NCBI GenBank assembly: GCA_006384855.1
Contig: VCJN01001402.1
Span: forward strand, 111,562-175,561
DNA length: 64,000 bases
Direction: 5' to 3'
From: Tetraselmis striata
Taxonomy: Eukaryota; Chlorophyta; Chlorodendrophyceae; Chlorodendrales; Chlorodendraceae
Each line of letters opens with the position of its first letter. Position 1 is the stretch's first letter. Made by a program: the position numbers and the translations under genes. Shown here one piece after another: positions 11,957 through 23,539 of the stretch. The notes under the pieces are model-generated. The model was not told where the DNA came from and did no database searches. It saw nothing but the letters and a program-made list of their open reading frames with translations.

Positions 11957-12739
11957 CGCATGCCCCGTTGTCATCTGTAATCCACGCGGCTTTATGACAC
12001 GCTTTGTTTCATGCACGCCGCCATCCATTAACCATTAGCACTATGATCGCGAAGTACCACCCCTCACCCACCTTGCTTCCGGGTCGCACTGTGTTTTGGG
12101 ATACCTCTCTTCGTACAGGTAGTCGTCACTGACTGTACCCTTGCGGGGGATGCTTCCTTACGGCGTAGAGGCGGGACGCCACAGACTCGAATATTGTGCA
12201 CACCTCTAATCGAGAACATCCAGTACCCCTTCTGCGGATCAAGTGCTGTAGTGATCACGACTGCCATCTCCGCTGATCGTATCAGTTCTCTCGGAAACAT
12301 AATGGTGGCGTACGGTGGCTTCCTGACACCACGATGTCTGTCAGGCGCGCGGCGCTGTCGCAGCGGTACCCGTAGTGGCTGTGTGACCCGTTCGCATGGG
12401 CAACAGGGATGTTAAAAGGAGTAGTCGCTGTTATATTTTGGAGTGTTATCATAGCGACTAAGGTCTAGCGACTATTGTTGCACATTCTCTGGCGATATCT
12501 CGCCGTGGCATTTTGGAAAATAATTATGGCATCTGCCATCTGCGCTAAATCCGAAATAAATCAAAAACATTTCAAATATTCATCGCAAACAGTACAGAAT
12601 TTTTTGCAATTAAAGGCCGATTCTCACCGCTGGGTTTCAAATCTTCCGCAGCAGGGCAGGCGCGAAGGCGCCCGATGCCCGGCTCAGCACGGCCGGACCG
12701 CGATACGCGTGTGATGCCCGGGGGGCGGGGGAAGGCGGT

Positions 12740-12759
12740 GGGGGGGGGGGGGGGGGGGG
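12740..12759. repeat. Poly-G run (G20)
   Basis: Twenty consecutive G. One of about twenty long G or C homopolymers spread over the window. Confidence 0.95.
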
Positions 12760-13752
12760 TTCGCATTGGTCGAACCATTGGCCCGCTCGCTCGACGGTAC
12801 AGGTACCGGTGCGCGCTGTTGCTGCCCCTCCCCTCCCCTCCGGCCTGTATGAATCAGTCCGGGGCCGCCCGCCCAGAGATGGGCATGATGACGGGGAAGT
12901 TCAAAATCTGAAATCCCATGGCGAGAATCGGGCCTTCATTGTAAATACTAACATAAAACTCGATTCCATCAGTTCTGAAGAATCGGAAAGTTTTCTAGCT
13001 ATAAAACATATATTTTATATTCAGTGCGGACACCCGAATATACTACAACTGAGCAAGATGCCACGCCGATACCAACAGCACCACAAAATGAAAAAAAAAG
13101 CTTATTACTCTGCAGTTGTGTCACCTCTGCTAGCTCCGCGTCTTTTTCTCCGCCTGCTGGCCTGGCGCAGCGCGCTCGACAAGCGGAATTTCCTTTGAAA
13201 TATTATTGCTCGACCCTGGCGACAAAGCCAACAAGCTCGAGCTGATGCCGCGGGGATTGGCGGGTTTATGCTTGGTTTGTCGCTTTGGCACTTGAGCTGC
13301 TACACCGCAGATGGTTATGGGCTGCTGCTGCTGATGGCATCGCTATGCTGATGCCAGCTTATCTACCGCTGTTGAGAGCTATGAGTGCGTTGTTGATGTT
13401 ATCCTTTGCTGGATGAAACCGTAGCCTGGGACCCTGGTTGCCTTCCCTCGCAATCAAGCCATGATCGGAAAGCGAACCACGGCACGGCGCATCCTGCATG
13501 TGAGTGCGTTTCCCTCGCTGGTGTACCCTCCAGCACATGGTGGGGTGGTACAGCGAAGTTACCCGATCCTATTACTCAGGTTGTTCCATGCTGCTGAACT
13601 GAAGGGGCGCAAACACCACCAACTGCCTGCCTGGGCTCCACTGGTCGTACTCCATATGTACGCGCACTCCAGCGCCTGACCCCAAGCCTGTAAGGGTAGT
13701 TGGTGTATAGCCGTGATTCTCGTCTGCTCAGTACAGGGCAAGCGGAACGCAT

Positions 13753-13825
13753 CCCCCCCCCCCCCCCCCCCCCCGACCCCCCCCCCCCCCCCAAAAAAAA
13801 AAAAACACACACACACAGACACACG
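13753..13825. repeat. Composite homopolymer: C22-GA-C16-A13-(CA)n
   Basis: Read directly: C22 at 13753-13774, GA, C16 at 13777-13792, A13 at 13793-13805, then an imperfect CA dinucleotide tract. The stacked blocks suggest successive slippage expansions, or the tail of a retroposed sequence. Confidence 0.95.
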
Positions 13826-14254
13826 ACACATTGTCAAACCTCGGCGCTCTCGATTTTTAAGCCACGCGCTGGATTCCTCAGTCAGCAGAAAGGGTTCGGA
13901 TCAGCTGAAATTGAAATGCTCAAACCAGCAGCCAGCGAGGACAGTCACTGCAAGTAGCAACTAGCATAGTCGTCGGTCAGCGTGCCTGGTTGGTGGCATG
14001 CCTGCAGTCACAGATGGACGGACAATGGGAGGAGTGCATGGATTCTGTGGTTTATTCTGTACATATGTACTACTCACAGTAATTACAGTGCTGGCTGCAT
14101 CAGTAGCTGTATCAGTTGTTGATAAGACGAAAATGTCTGGCATCGGCGGCCATCAACTGATTGCATGGACATTGCTCAGTGGGAAGCGCAGAGCGCCTAC
14201 TTCACTGACACGTGGTGAAGCTGCCAAACAAATCCGTGACGGACCCGACGCAGG

Positions 14255-16160
14255 CTAGCAGGCATCACCAGGGGCGCTTCTGCGCTTGTTCTTCATGATG
14301 GCCTGCCCGACAATGGATGTAGACTGCTGTACCAAGTCCGCGTACTGCTGCATTCGCAGACGTGACAGTCCGAGGGAGTCTTCGCGCAGCTGGCTCACCG
14401 CCGCCAAGAGGGCAGTGCTCTGCAGACCGGTGTCACCATGACGAGCTGCGGCCCTCAGCTGATCCTCAAGCTGCTGGAGAGAGTTGGCCATGCCCATTGT
14501 CTCCTTGATGTAGGTGTCCAGGGCCAGCTCCCTGAGGACGGGAGTCATCTCACCAAAAGGAATTGTCTTAAGGGTCGCCGGGAAAGACTCCACCGGGGGC
14601 GGGGCTGCAAAGGTGGCGGCCGACTTGCCCTTGGCATTTCCCGTGGTCTGGCGTTTAGCAGGGGGAGCTTGAAAGCCGGCAGCAAGAGATCCGGGGTCGC
14701 TTGCTCGGTAGTTTGGTCGCATCCGCAGCATGTCAGCATCCTGCAAGAAGCTGCACGAGCAAACTCTGTCAAACAGTGTCAGGCCCAGGTGGAATGCAAA
14801 TCGCCCCCATCTGCTCACTGGTTCCAATTCAATCTTTCACGCCGCCACAAACCTTGTCAAGCGCGAGCTCGTACCTGCTCAATCGCTGGTTCTCCATAAA
14901 TGTGCGCCAGTCCTCACCCTGCCCACGCATATCCGGGAAGCCAGGGAACTGATACGGGCTGCCATACGGGGGCGCCTGAGAAGCCGCCATCCGCAGAGCA
15001 GTCTCCATGGATGAGGGAACTGCGGAATGTTTCTCTTCCGCAGCAGCCTGGGCTGCTGCAAGGCTCTGATGATATCTGTGCATGCGCACTCTGTTCTTTG
15101 AACGTACGCGCTTGGCATCTTTGGGGTCTTCGGGCTCTGGAGACATACGAGGAGGCTTGGGCTCCTTGGGTGCTTTCTTGGGAGGGGCATCCTGAGGAGC
15201 CGAGCCTGTCAGGAACTGGGCTGCAGCGGCGGACAATGCCGGCCCGTTGGGGTGGGGCAGGCCGTGGGGAAGCACGCCACCAGAAGCAGATATCTGAGCC
15301 ATCGCAGCCAGGGTTGCGGCGTCCAGTTGACCAAGGGCGCTCATTCTAGGCTCGGAGGACCTGCCAAGATCGGGCTGGATATCCTGGTAGCGGTGAAACG
15401 CCCGCCTATCGCCTTGAGAGTGTTCAACCTGACGAGAGGCTTCCTCAGGCTCAGGGTCAGAGTCAGACTCCGGTGGTGGGGAACACGCCGTGGCTCCGGC
15501 CTCACCGCCCGCGAGCTTCTTCTGCGCCTGCCTGTACCTGTACACCCGGAGCCGGTTCTTCGCCCGGACACGTTTGGCCTCTTGGGGAGTGGCGCCCTCC
15601 GGTTCCGGAGATAGCCGGGGAGGAGCGCGCGGATTCGGCTTCGAGGATTTGTCATCATCCTCGTTGCCCTTGACGCTGGGCGGTACAGACTGAGCCCGCT
15701 TGCGACTGACACCGAGTGTCGCCGCCGCCTTGCCGGTATTATTCGCGGCCTGGGGCCTGGGAGGCTTCGACACTCCGCCAGAGACGGCGACTGGTCGGGA
15801 AACACCGCCCTCAAGCGCTTGCGCGGGGGGCTTGGCTGGAGAAGGAGGGGGGGAAACATCTCCATCGTCCACCTCGGGTGCAGCGCCGCCGTCGGAGCTC
15901 TTTCGCTTCTCCAGAGACTTGTTAAAGCGGTACAGGCGCAGCCGGTTCTTTTCTTTGACGCGCTTGGCAGCCTCGGGGTCGTCCTGGGGCTCAGGGGAGA
16001 GACGCGGGGGACGCATTGTATCAACTTCAGCCGGGCCGCACAGCTGGCGCTTACGCTTCGGAGTGCTCTTCGGGTCAAGGCTGGCTTTGTCCGCACTCGC
16101 GGCGAGGGTCGGGTCCGCAACGTCAACCGGCGGCTCCTTAGCCCTGACCGCGTGCTCCAT
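14255..16160 (-). CDS. Unrecognised protein with three basic KNR-type repeats
   Basis: Two exons on the minus strand: 16160-14853 and 14740-14255, joined across a 112-bp intron (AAG|gtttgt ... cttgcag|GAT), giving 597 residues. The start at 16160 is chosen because MEHAVRAKEPP opens the low-complexity acidic/basic region; the frame stays open upstream to 16295. Three diverged repeats at residues about 51-87, 180-217 and 336-371 share PPR(L/M)SPEP, a short acidic spacer, AKRV(K/R)xKNRxRx(Y/H)R. They are separated by Pro/Ser/Lys-rich disordered linkers. The C-terminal ~110 residues are helical (YIKETMGMANSLQQLEDQL) and may oligomerise. The basic repeats resemble nucleic-acid-binding basic regions; one fits the N-x7-R spacing of bZIP, the other two do not. 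A nuclear DNA- or RNA-binding role is inferred; the family is not recognised. Confidence 0.75.
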
Positions 16161-17225
16161 TAGCGACCGAGCGTCTCGTCGCAGGGGTGAGCGACTACCC
16201 GACTGATACACCCACACAGGTCGTGAACACGCCCGCCACGTCTTGCTCGCGTTGCACCACCCGCCAGACAAGCGCCTCACACGCGCGGGCAGCAATAGAG
16301 GACAGGCCAGGGACAGAGCAGACGCTGTACGCTGTCAGTGAGCTGCTGCGAAGTGATACGCGGGCCAGCGGGCAGCAGCTCAACCGTTGGTGTTACACGG
16401 GGTGCTGGGCGAACCGTTGGTGTCATGATTCATGAACAGCAGTAGGCGGGTGTGGTACATATCCTTACAGCGGGTTGGTACAGTACTCGTACCAGTACCA
16501 GTAGTACGGTTCTTATGTTGGCCTTTTTGTAGTCACGCCAGTAGTACGGGTACGCGGGTATAGTACTGCTACCAGGGTATAACACTGGTATCTACTCGTC
16601 CTGCTAGTACTACTTGCGTTATTGCGTACACTAGTCGTATCCAGTAGTATCTCGCAGTACTGCAATCCTTTCTGTGTGTGCGTACACGATATCTTACTAC
16701 ATATCTACATATTTACAATAGCAGTAATCCTTATGTGATACTGGTAGGATCAGTCGCGATGCTACGATGAGTCGATGACGAATAATATGGGGTTTGTTAC
16801 ACGGGGGCATGGGGCACAGTCGGGCGAAGGCAAAGTACTACTCCTGGTCCGGGCGGCAGGTACGGGGGCGGGGCGAATCATCCTTAGTACGGTACCATGT
16901 GATGATGATGTAGTGCGCATTCTCTTTGTGGTGCGCATTTGTTAGTCGCTAAAGCCCTGATATGTAAAAATTAAACGATCGCTATGATGATGATGATGAT
17001 GATGATGCTGGCGACGACGATCGTCGTCGTCGCGTTTGTGCTACCGTACGGGCGATAACTAGTATCGTACCTAACTACGGCCATACCGGCGGATACCGCG
17101 GACCTGTGCTGAGTCTGTGACCTGTCTCCCCTGTATTCCTAGTACTGATTACTAGTACTCCTTCCTGAAGGTACAGGTACCTAGGAGTAAATAACCCGTA
17201 CACGTGCTACAATAGCATCATCAGG
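16161..17225. other. Intergenic, GTAC-rich and triplet repeats
   Basis: No gene seen. The stretch 16440-17220 is unusually dense in GTAC, AGTACT and TACCAG-type words. It also contains an (ATG)8 run at 16984-17007 followed by an 18-bp perfect palindrome at 17012-17029. It may contain the upstream region of the minus-strand gene ending at 14255. Confidence 0.5.
17012..17029. other. 18-bp perfect palindrome next to a triplet repeat
   Basis: CGACGACGATCGTCGTCG is its own reverse complement and follows (ATG)8 by four bases. It could extrude a short cruciform or simply reflect facing GAC/GTC triplet runs. Confidence 0.8.
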
Positions 17226-17471
17226 TGTGAGGGAATGTGCGCTGGTGGTGGCTATTCCGCTATGGTGGTGGTCGAGTATAATCTGATTACAGGCCGACAC
17301 GCGCCGTGCCTGATATATCAGGCGACGCGATGTGGCCGACAGGGCGCGGCGCAGCCCGCCATCTGACGGGCGCGCGCTAAGCGCCTATTGTGCTATGATG
17401 ATTAGGGCTAGTGAGGGTATAGGATATATCCTCACATTCCACCCCGCTCTGATGAATCTGAGTCATCGGAT

Positions 17472-20400
17472 TCACTGTGGAAACCTTTGCGGGTGGCTCG
17501 CCTTGGCAGCAATGTATGCTGGCGAGGTCGAGATATGTTTGAAACGTTCAGTCAGCATAAAATGCTGCATGGGCGGTGAATACCGCATCGTTTCATAGAG
17601 CATCCAATCATCTCCGGTTGCCAGGAGATTGTGAAACCTTACTTTAAACAGCAAGGTTTTGCCCTTTGCATATATAGTCTGGGATATAGTGCCAACTTAC
17701 AGTCTGCGGTGTCCGCGAGAATTTATAGTTAGGCGTTGTGTCAGTTTTCCGCCACAGAAAACGGTATGATTAATCACAATGACGCATTTCGCCTGTGTAA
17801 ATTGTCTGTGTGAATATTGGCAGTTTCCATAGTGGAAGCGCAAAGATGTCGCGCCAGCAGCTGTAGTTGTATTTTGTAGGCCTGAGGACTCACCTGCTCG
17901 ATGGCCTCATATGGTCCTACATATCGTTGTTTGAGTTTAGGACATGTTTGTCCGCTTATAATCATATCATATCATATCATATCATATCATATCATATCAT
18001 ATCATATCATATCATATCATATCATATCATATCATATCATATCATATCATATCATATCATATCATATCATATCATATCATATCATATCATATCATATCAT
18101 CATTATTTTATCACCGATTCGAAATGTGATCGGCTGTTTATTGTTTTTATCATGGTAATACCGTTGATATTGTTTGGCAATTATAATATTTTCATGCACC
18201 AGATTGTGTATATCCTGTATTTTCGACAGAATGTCTATGGTAGTCTCTCCCACTCCAGTTTTGGGGTTTACAATATTTATTGGCAACCGAGGATGGAAGC
18301 CATATATTGCCTGGAATGGAGTAAACTTTGTTGTTGACGATTCTGTGTTATTGTAATTGAACTCAGCGAGTGACAGGTAGTTCACCCAGTCCTGCTGGTT
18401 ATTGTAGCAGAAAGCTCGTAGCAACTGCTCTATTATTTTGTTCAATATTTCAGTCTGTCCATCAGTCTGCGGATGATAAGCAGTACTGAGGTTTAATGTT
18501 ATACCAAGCTGTTTGAACAGTTCTTGGAAATATGATGATGTATATTTTGTGTCCCGGTCTCCTACCATGCAGGTACTGAGACCGTGGAGTTTGTATATAT
18601 TTTTGATGTATAATTGTGCCAGTTCAGGAGCCGTGATGGCTTTCTGGCAGGGTACAAAGTGAGCATGCTTTGTGAACAAGTCCACAAAAGTGGCAATACA
18701 GTCATAACCATCCACTGATGGTAAATTTGTGATAAAGTCAAGACTGAAATATTCCCATGGTACAGTTGGTATTGGCAGTGGCTATAAAGCCGCTGCTCAA
18801 GCCTGTGTGTGCTGTTTTGTCAGCTTACAGACTTTACAGTTTCGGATATATGTTTTATGTTTTGGTGCATGTGCGGCCAGCCAGAATTTCTTTTGATCAA
18901 TTTCTCAGTTTTGAGAATACCGTTATGGCCAGCCGTCTTAATATCATAATGTTCTTTGATGATATGGTTCAGATCAATATGGTAATTATGGTGTTCTTTG
19001 ATGATACTCTTTTTGAGGTCATCATCTGCAGGAATATATATTTTATCAGCTATCATGTACAGTTCAGTATGGTGATCATATCGTACTCCAGGGGATAGCT
19101 TTTCCCTGGTCAATTTTGGGTCCTGCATATATTTTAATTTGATAATGTTGAGGAATTGTTTTTTCAACTGTATCGAGACAGTGGTAAGGTTGAGCCATTC
19201 AGTGATGTGCTCCAGATCCTTCTCAAAGGTCTGTATATGGTATGCATCCAATGATGCCTTCAGATCTTTTAGATCTGGTCGCCTGCTCAGTGCATCTGCC
19301 ATATTTTGAGATCCTTTTTAATAGACAATGTCCATGTTGTCCATATATGGTGATATAATTTGTGACCAGCCAGCATGTTTTCTGCTGAGCTTTTCCTGTG
19401 TTGGCAGATGGCGGAGGATGGTATGGTCAGTGATTATGGTGAAATGTTTACACCCTTCCAATTAATGTCGCCAATGCTGGAGAGCAATCACTACTCCCAG
19501 GAATTCAGTATGGTAAGTGGAATAGCGCAGTTGCGCACCCCTCAAGACCTTTGCCAGGTAAGCTACTGGACGCAGCCGTCCGGCATTGGGGTCTTTTTGC
19601 ATGAGCACCGCCCCCACAGCATATTTGCTGGCATCAGCTGTGACCACGAACTCTGCGTTCGGACCAGTGATGGGATTCATTAGAATCGGGGCGTGTGCCA
19701 TTTTATATTTTAGGCGATCAAAAGGATGTTGGTGGGTGTCAGTCCAGGCCGAAATATATTATATTTTGTCAGATCAAATAGTGGCTTTGCTGTGGCAGCA
19801 AAGTCCTCAATAAATGATCAATAATATCCCACAAAGCCGAAACAGGCTCTCACATCTGTGACAGATTTTGGAACCGGTCATTCTGAGACTGCTTTTATGG
19901 TATCAAGGTCAGGGAATTTACCCTTTTCCGTTATACGGTGACCCAATTATTATTTGCTTTTTGCCCCATTGTGATGTTTGGGGGTTGAGGTACAGATGGT
20001 GTTTGCGCAATTTCGCAAGTACCTGATTAATATGGTCAAATGTTGCTCCGGAGTGTCGCTGAATATGATAATATCGTCAAGTTACCATCAAGGATATATG
20101 CATCCTGATGTAAGTCATCAGCAGTCCCGTTGCAAACTGCGTTAATATATGATATTATTGGGATCCGCCTGGCGCTGTTTTCAGGCCAAATGGCAGGACT
20201 CTCATCTCAAATTGACCCAACTGAGTGATGAAGGGTGTCTTATAGACATCTTCCTCCTTCACACAGATCTGATGGTATGCTTTGGACAAGTCTAAGCAAG
20301 TCCGGCATTTGCCAGTGGCAATACGGTGCAATATAGTATCAATTTTGGGCAAAGGATATTGTGTACCCAGTGTTATTTTGTTCAGCGATCTATAGTCAAT

Positions 20401-20770
20401 GCACATCCGGAGGGTGCCATCAGATTTTCTGGCAAGCAGCACTGGAGCTGCAAATGGTGAATTACTGGGTATGATCCAGTTTTTCTCTAGGTACCGTGTT
20501 AGCTGTTTTTTCCATCTCAGTTAGCTCCGCAGGAGACATTTTTATAAATGTGACCTTTCAGCGGGTTATCATCAGGTATAGTAGGTATACTGTGATCATA
20601 TTTTCCTCTGCTCGGTGGCAGGTCTGTTAAGGTATATATCATGGCCATATTGTTTGATTATATTCAATATTTTTTCATCATATTGTGGGCCAAAGTCAGT
20701 GTGTACCTGCAGATCATCCGTTTTTGTTTGTGATGTCTGGGTAGCAATAAATTCTTCTTTCAGAGTGGTA
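17472..20770 (-). mobile_element. Degenerate Ty3/gypsy pol with chromodomain-like end (Gypsy3)
   Basis: Read 5' to 3' on the minus strand. Reverse transcriptase lies at about 20620-20155 (MCIDYRSLNKIT, LDLSKAYHQI, FGLKTAPG). RNase H is at 19701-19462 (TADASKYAVGAVL, LRGAQLRYSTYHTEFL). The integrase zinc-binding region is at 19302-18820 (ADALSRRPDL, TAGHNG). The integrase core is at 18715-18092 (FVDLFTKHAHFV, VGDRDTKYTSSYF, AYHPQTDGQTE), with its acidic residues present. The integrase C-terminus is at 17965-17774 (KLKQRYVGPYEAIEQV), and a chromodomain-like block is at 17654-17472 (LLFKVRFHN, DDWMLYE). Gag, protease and recognisable LTRs are absent. Frames change between blocks and a pentanucleotide repeat disrupts the integrase, so the copy is inactive. 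Confidence 0.85.
17961..18100. repeat. (ATCAT)28 pentanucleotide microsatellite inside Gypsy3
   Basis: Twenty-eight perfect ATCAT units, 140 bp, sit between the integrase core (ending FRIGDKIMM) and the integrase C-terminus (KLKQRYVGPY). On the minus coding strand every frame of the repeat contains TGA, so it truncates the polyprotein. On the plus strand it is open and encodes a meaningless SYHII repeat. Confidence 0.97.
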
Positions 20771-20851
20771 CATGGGAGTGATGGTGGTGGTCAAGTATCA
20801 TCTCGGAATAGCCACCATCAGCGCACATTCCCTCACATTGGTGATCTCCCA

Positions 20852-21266
20852 TGTACTTGGCGGAAGGAATAGCAAGTAAACAATTGCCGGTCAGTGTTTG
20901 GTCCAGTTACATATGGGTTGTGGCGTTCTCTCAGTCTGGTCGTTGGCTATTCCAGGGCGGTATTTATACCCACGGGGAGTTGCCGACTAGTACACTCGTA
21001 CTGTGTTGTGATGCGGCTACGGGTGTGCTGTATAGAAGCAACCAGAAAATTAAGGAAACTTCTATGAACTTAGCCCATTAACTAAATGGCATACTTACGC
21101 CACAACACATGGTTAGTACCGGATTCCCGATGTATAGGAAACTCGGTATAGAGTATAGACTAGCATCTGGCATGACACGGCACCGTAGGTACGCGTAGTC
21201 GCTAGTCTAATAGCTAGTCTACTAGGTCTAGCGGCACTATACATGGCTTGAGTATGGAATACAACA
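20852..21266 (-). repeat. 3' LTR of Gypsy2
   Basis: Matches 26656-27087 along its length, for example caattgccggtca, ggctattcc, tagtacactcgta, cggctacgggtgt/cagctacgggtgt and taccggattcccga. Ends are tgt..aca on the plus strand. About 415 bp. Confidence 0.85.
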
Positions 21267-21359
21267 CTCCACCCCCGTTAAGCACCAGCGTCCATGCCGT
21301 CGTGCAATGGTCCTTAAGGGATGGGCCGGGTCTTGAGTCTTGAGTAGTCTCCTTGCCCC

Positions 21360-21480
21360 CTGCTTGACCCTATGACGAACCCTTGTATCTCTCTTTTGCT
21401 GGCAGACTTTCACAATTGATTTTAGTTCTGCTCTTAGTGCGCATATATGTTAAGCACCGATGTAAGAAGAAAAACGGGTC
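21360..21480 (+). mobile_element. LINE-A 3' tail fragment inside Gypsy2
   Basis: The stretch tatctctcttttgctggc ... tttagttctgctcttagtg ... gatgtaagaag matches the 3' untranslated tails of the LINE-A copies at 2.1, 37.3 and 38.3 kb and ends with the same (A/G)TGTAA-A-rich terminus. No coding part is left. Confidence 0.65.
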
Positions 21481-21584
21481 TTGAGTCGTCTTGGTTGTCA
21501 TCATGTTTTGAGTACTCGACTTGGCCAGCGATTATGGAATCTAGTGAGATCCGCAATCGCAGTATACTTCCGATAGGAGGTGGA

Positions 21585-21821
21585 CTACAAGAAGCGGTCG
21601 AAACTCTTCAGATGTTTGACGCCACGAGTGGGGTCCCAAGGGTCCTCGCTCGGTACGTTGCACAAGTAGGCCCAGCGTACGCGAAACAATAACCCATTGC
21701 CGGTACCATACTGTTGCACGCAACATGTAAGACGTCCTCGACCTGAAACTCTTAAAATTGGCGTCATGTACGATAGATAGTAGTCGTCAATCGCCGCTTG
21801 CTGGTCGGTCCTCGTCTTCAT
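21585..21821 (-). pseudogene. Gypsy2 chromodomain remnant
   Basis: The frame reads LLFRVRWAY, then SEDPWDP, then GVKHLKSFDRFL, the spacing of a chromodomain (VRW..., E.TWEP, helix). It lies just downstream of the integrase C-terminus, as in chromoviruses. The preceding residues are degenerate. Confidence 0.65.
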
Positions 21822-22370
21822 ACCACCTCTCCGTCATACTCGCGTGGACGACATCGTGGATACATAAGCCAGCATGTAGCCTTGCACGGAAAGCCACAGG
21901 GAATATTACTTCGGTGATGTCAAAGGGTCCAATGTAGCGATCGTGTAACTTAGCGCATGGTTGATGTAGGAACCTCAGATGAGAAGCTTTCATCTTCACC
22001 TTGTCGCCAAGTTTAAAAGGCAGTGGCAGTCGCTTCCGATTAGCCGTAGCTGTCATATGAGCATATGTGCCTCGTACAAATGAAGCGACGAAGCGATGAA
22101 GCTCATGTACGTAGCGGATTTGTTCTGGCACTGTACGGGTAGGCTCCGCGTCATCGAGCTGCGCCATCAAAGGTGTAATCGGCTCATAGCCCATGGTGGT
22201 CTTGAAAGGTGACATCATGGTAGCAGATGAGGTTGCCGCGTTTAGCGCAAACTCCACGTTGATCACATGGTTGACCCAGTCGTCATGTAGAGGGCGCACG
22301 TCGTAGCAGCGAAGTACATGCTCCCACGATTGGTTTGATCGCTCCTATCCCCATCAGTCTTGAAATGATA
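21787..22370 (-). pseudogene. Gypsy2 integrase C-terminal part
   Basis: Begins near 22365 with a degenerate core-end motif (HFKTDGDRSDQTNR), then VEFALNAATSSATMMSPF, GDKVKMKASHLR and DRYIGPFDITEVI (the GPY/F motif), ending near 21787. The N-terminal zinc region and the D,D part of the catalytic core are missing because of the deletion that joins this to the RT. Confidence 0.8.
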
Positions 22371-22371
22371 C

Positions 22372-23120
22372 CTAGAAGAGATAATATTGAGATGTCTTAG
22401 AGAGGGGACTTGCTATAAAGGAGCACGTAGCATCGTTTGAGTAGACCACGCAAAACTTGTTGAGGTAGTTGTTAAGCGCCTTGTACTTATTCATCATCGG
22501 TTGGAACCCCCTCGGGGCGTTGGTAAGACCGTAGTGTGTACGGAATGCGGTCTTGGGAATGTCCTCCGCCTTTATCCGGACTTTGTGGTAGCTCTTGCAC
22601 ATGTCCAAAGTATTGACGCAGGTGCTGGCGCCATGTAGAGAGCCCAATAGCTCATCGATGCGCGGTAGAGTAGGGTTGCGGGCTTATTTGGTAGTCAAGT
22701 CATTCAACTTGCGGTATTCAACGCACCTCCGCAAGGTGCCATCCTTCATCCGCACAAAGAGAATTAGTGCTCCGTATAGCTTGATAATTTTGACGGTCGG
22801 ATCCATTCCTTTGAGATTAGCTCCTCGTCTAGTTGAGATTGCACTTCCCGTAATTTCGCCGGGGACATGCGGTAGGTGCGCTCTTTGGGGGGTGTGTCGC
22901 TCTCAAGGTTGATTTCATAATCAAACTCTCGCTCCGGTGGCAACTCCGTTGGCTCCGCAATGATGTCCGAAAACTCCTCGAGTGATGCACGTAGTCGGTC
23001 GCTCCATTCCTCCGATTGGTCATCAGTCTTCAATTCGTTGACGATAGCGTCGGTGACTTTGCGTAGTCCCACCACAAAATAACGGCTGGCATAATTGCCA
23101 CTGCGCAGCTCCCGCGCCAT
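22372..23120 (-). pseudogene. Gypsy2 reverse transcriptase, truncated
   Basis: Blocks seen: the pre-RT region (ELPPEREFDYEINLE, SPAKLREVQSQLDEEL), then TLDMCKSYHKVRI, KTAFRTHYGL and a catalytic-box position reading VVYSND. The family consensus there is YxDD, so the first aspartate is replaced by asparagine in this copy. The frame changes near 22700. The RT stops within about 40 bp of the box and is fused to the integrase tail. Confidence 0.8.
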
Positions 23121-23520
23121 ATCGTCTGCCTGGAGATGGTATACTGCGATAGGAACTGTATACGCGTCGCCTTGCGCTATAGTAGCGTCCGATTTTCGGT
23201 CACGAATGATTTTATCTGTCCAGTGGATGTCAGGATTAACCGATTCCAGCCACGGTTGTCAAAGAATCATGTCAAATTTGTCCAGTTCTGTCACAATGTC
23301 GTCCAATTTGAGGCCGTAGTCGCCTTTACTTAGCACTTGATTTCGTAGTTGTAGAATACTCGTCGTCGTGGACCCGTCTGCCAAGCGGCTCCGATACTTT
23401 TGCGGTCCCGATACTGGGATTTGCTGCTGCCGAACGTATGCTGATGTGGATACAATTTTCGGTTGCACCAGAGTCAATGAGGACACGACAGCCGCGTGCT
23501 CTTACTTACGGTACCGGATA
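23121..23520 (-). pseudogene. Gypsy2 protease region
   Basis: Near 23495-23440 the frame reads RVLIDSGATENCI, with the aspartic protease DSGA active-site motif, followed by the beta-rich stretch ending LDDIVTELDKFDMIL. This is the retropepsin-like domain that processes Gag-Pol in active elements. A stop after DMIL and frame changes show it is degraded. Confidence 0.75.
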
Positions 23521-23539
23521 CCGTGGGCAGTTTAGTACC

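Larger units (their letters stand above)
11957..14254. other. Intergenic, simple-sequence rich, no gene recognised
   Basis: The space between the 3' ends of two convergent genes. It contains a G20 run at 12740-12759 and the homopolymer composite at 13753-13825. Short open frames occur on both strands, but none has a recognisable domain or a consistent splice pattern. Confidence 0.5.

Noticed and set aside
13700..13964. Proline-rich small proteins near 13.7-13.96 kb
   Set aside because: Their prolines come entirely from the poly-C tract.
17961..18100. CRISPR-like array
   Set aside because: Perfect 5-bp tandem units with no spacers; a microsatellite.
17867..18337. Plus-strand frame with a SYHII repeat as a repeat protein
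   Set aside because: It is the antisense reading of a gypsy integrase plus the ATCAT microsatellite.
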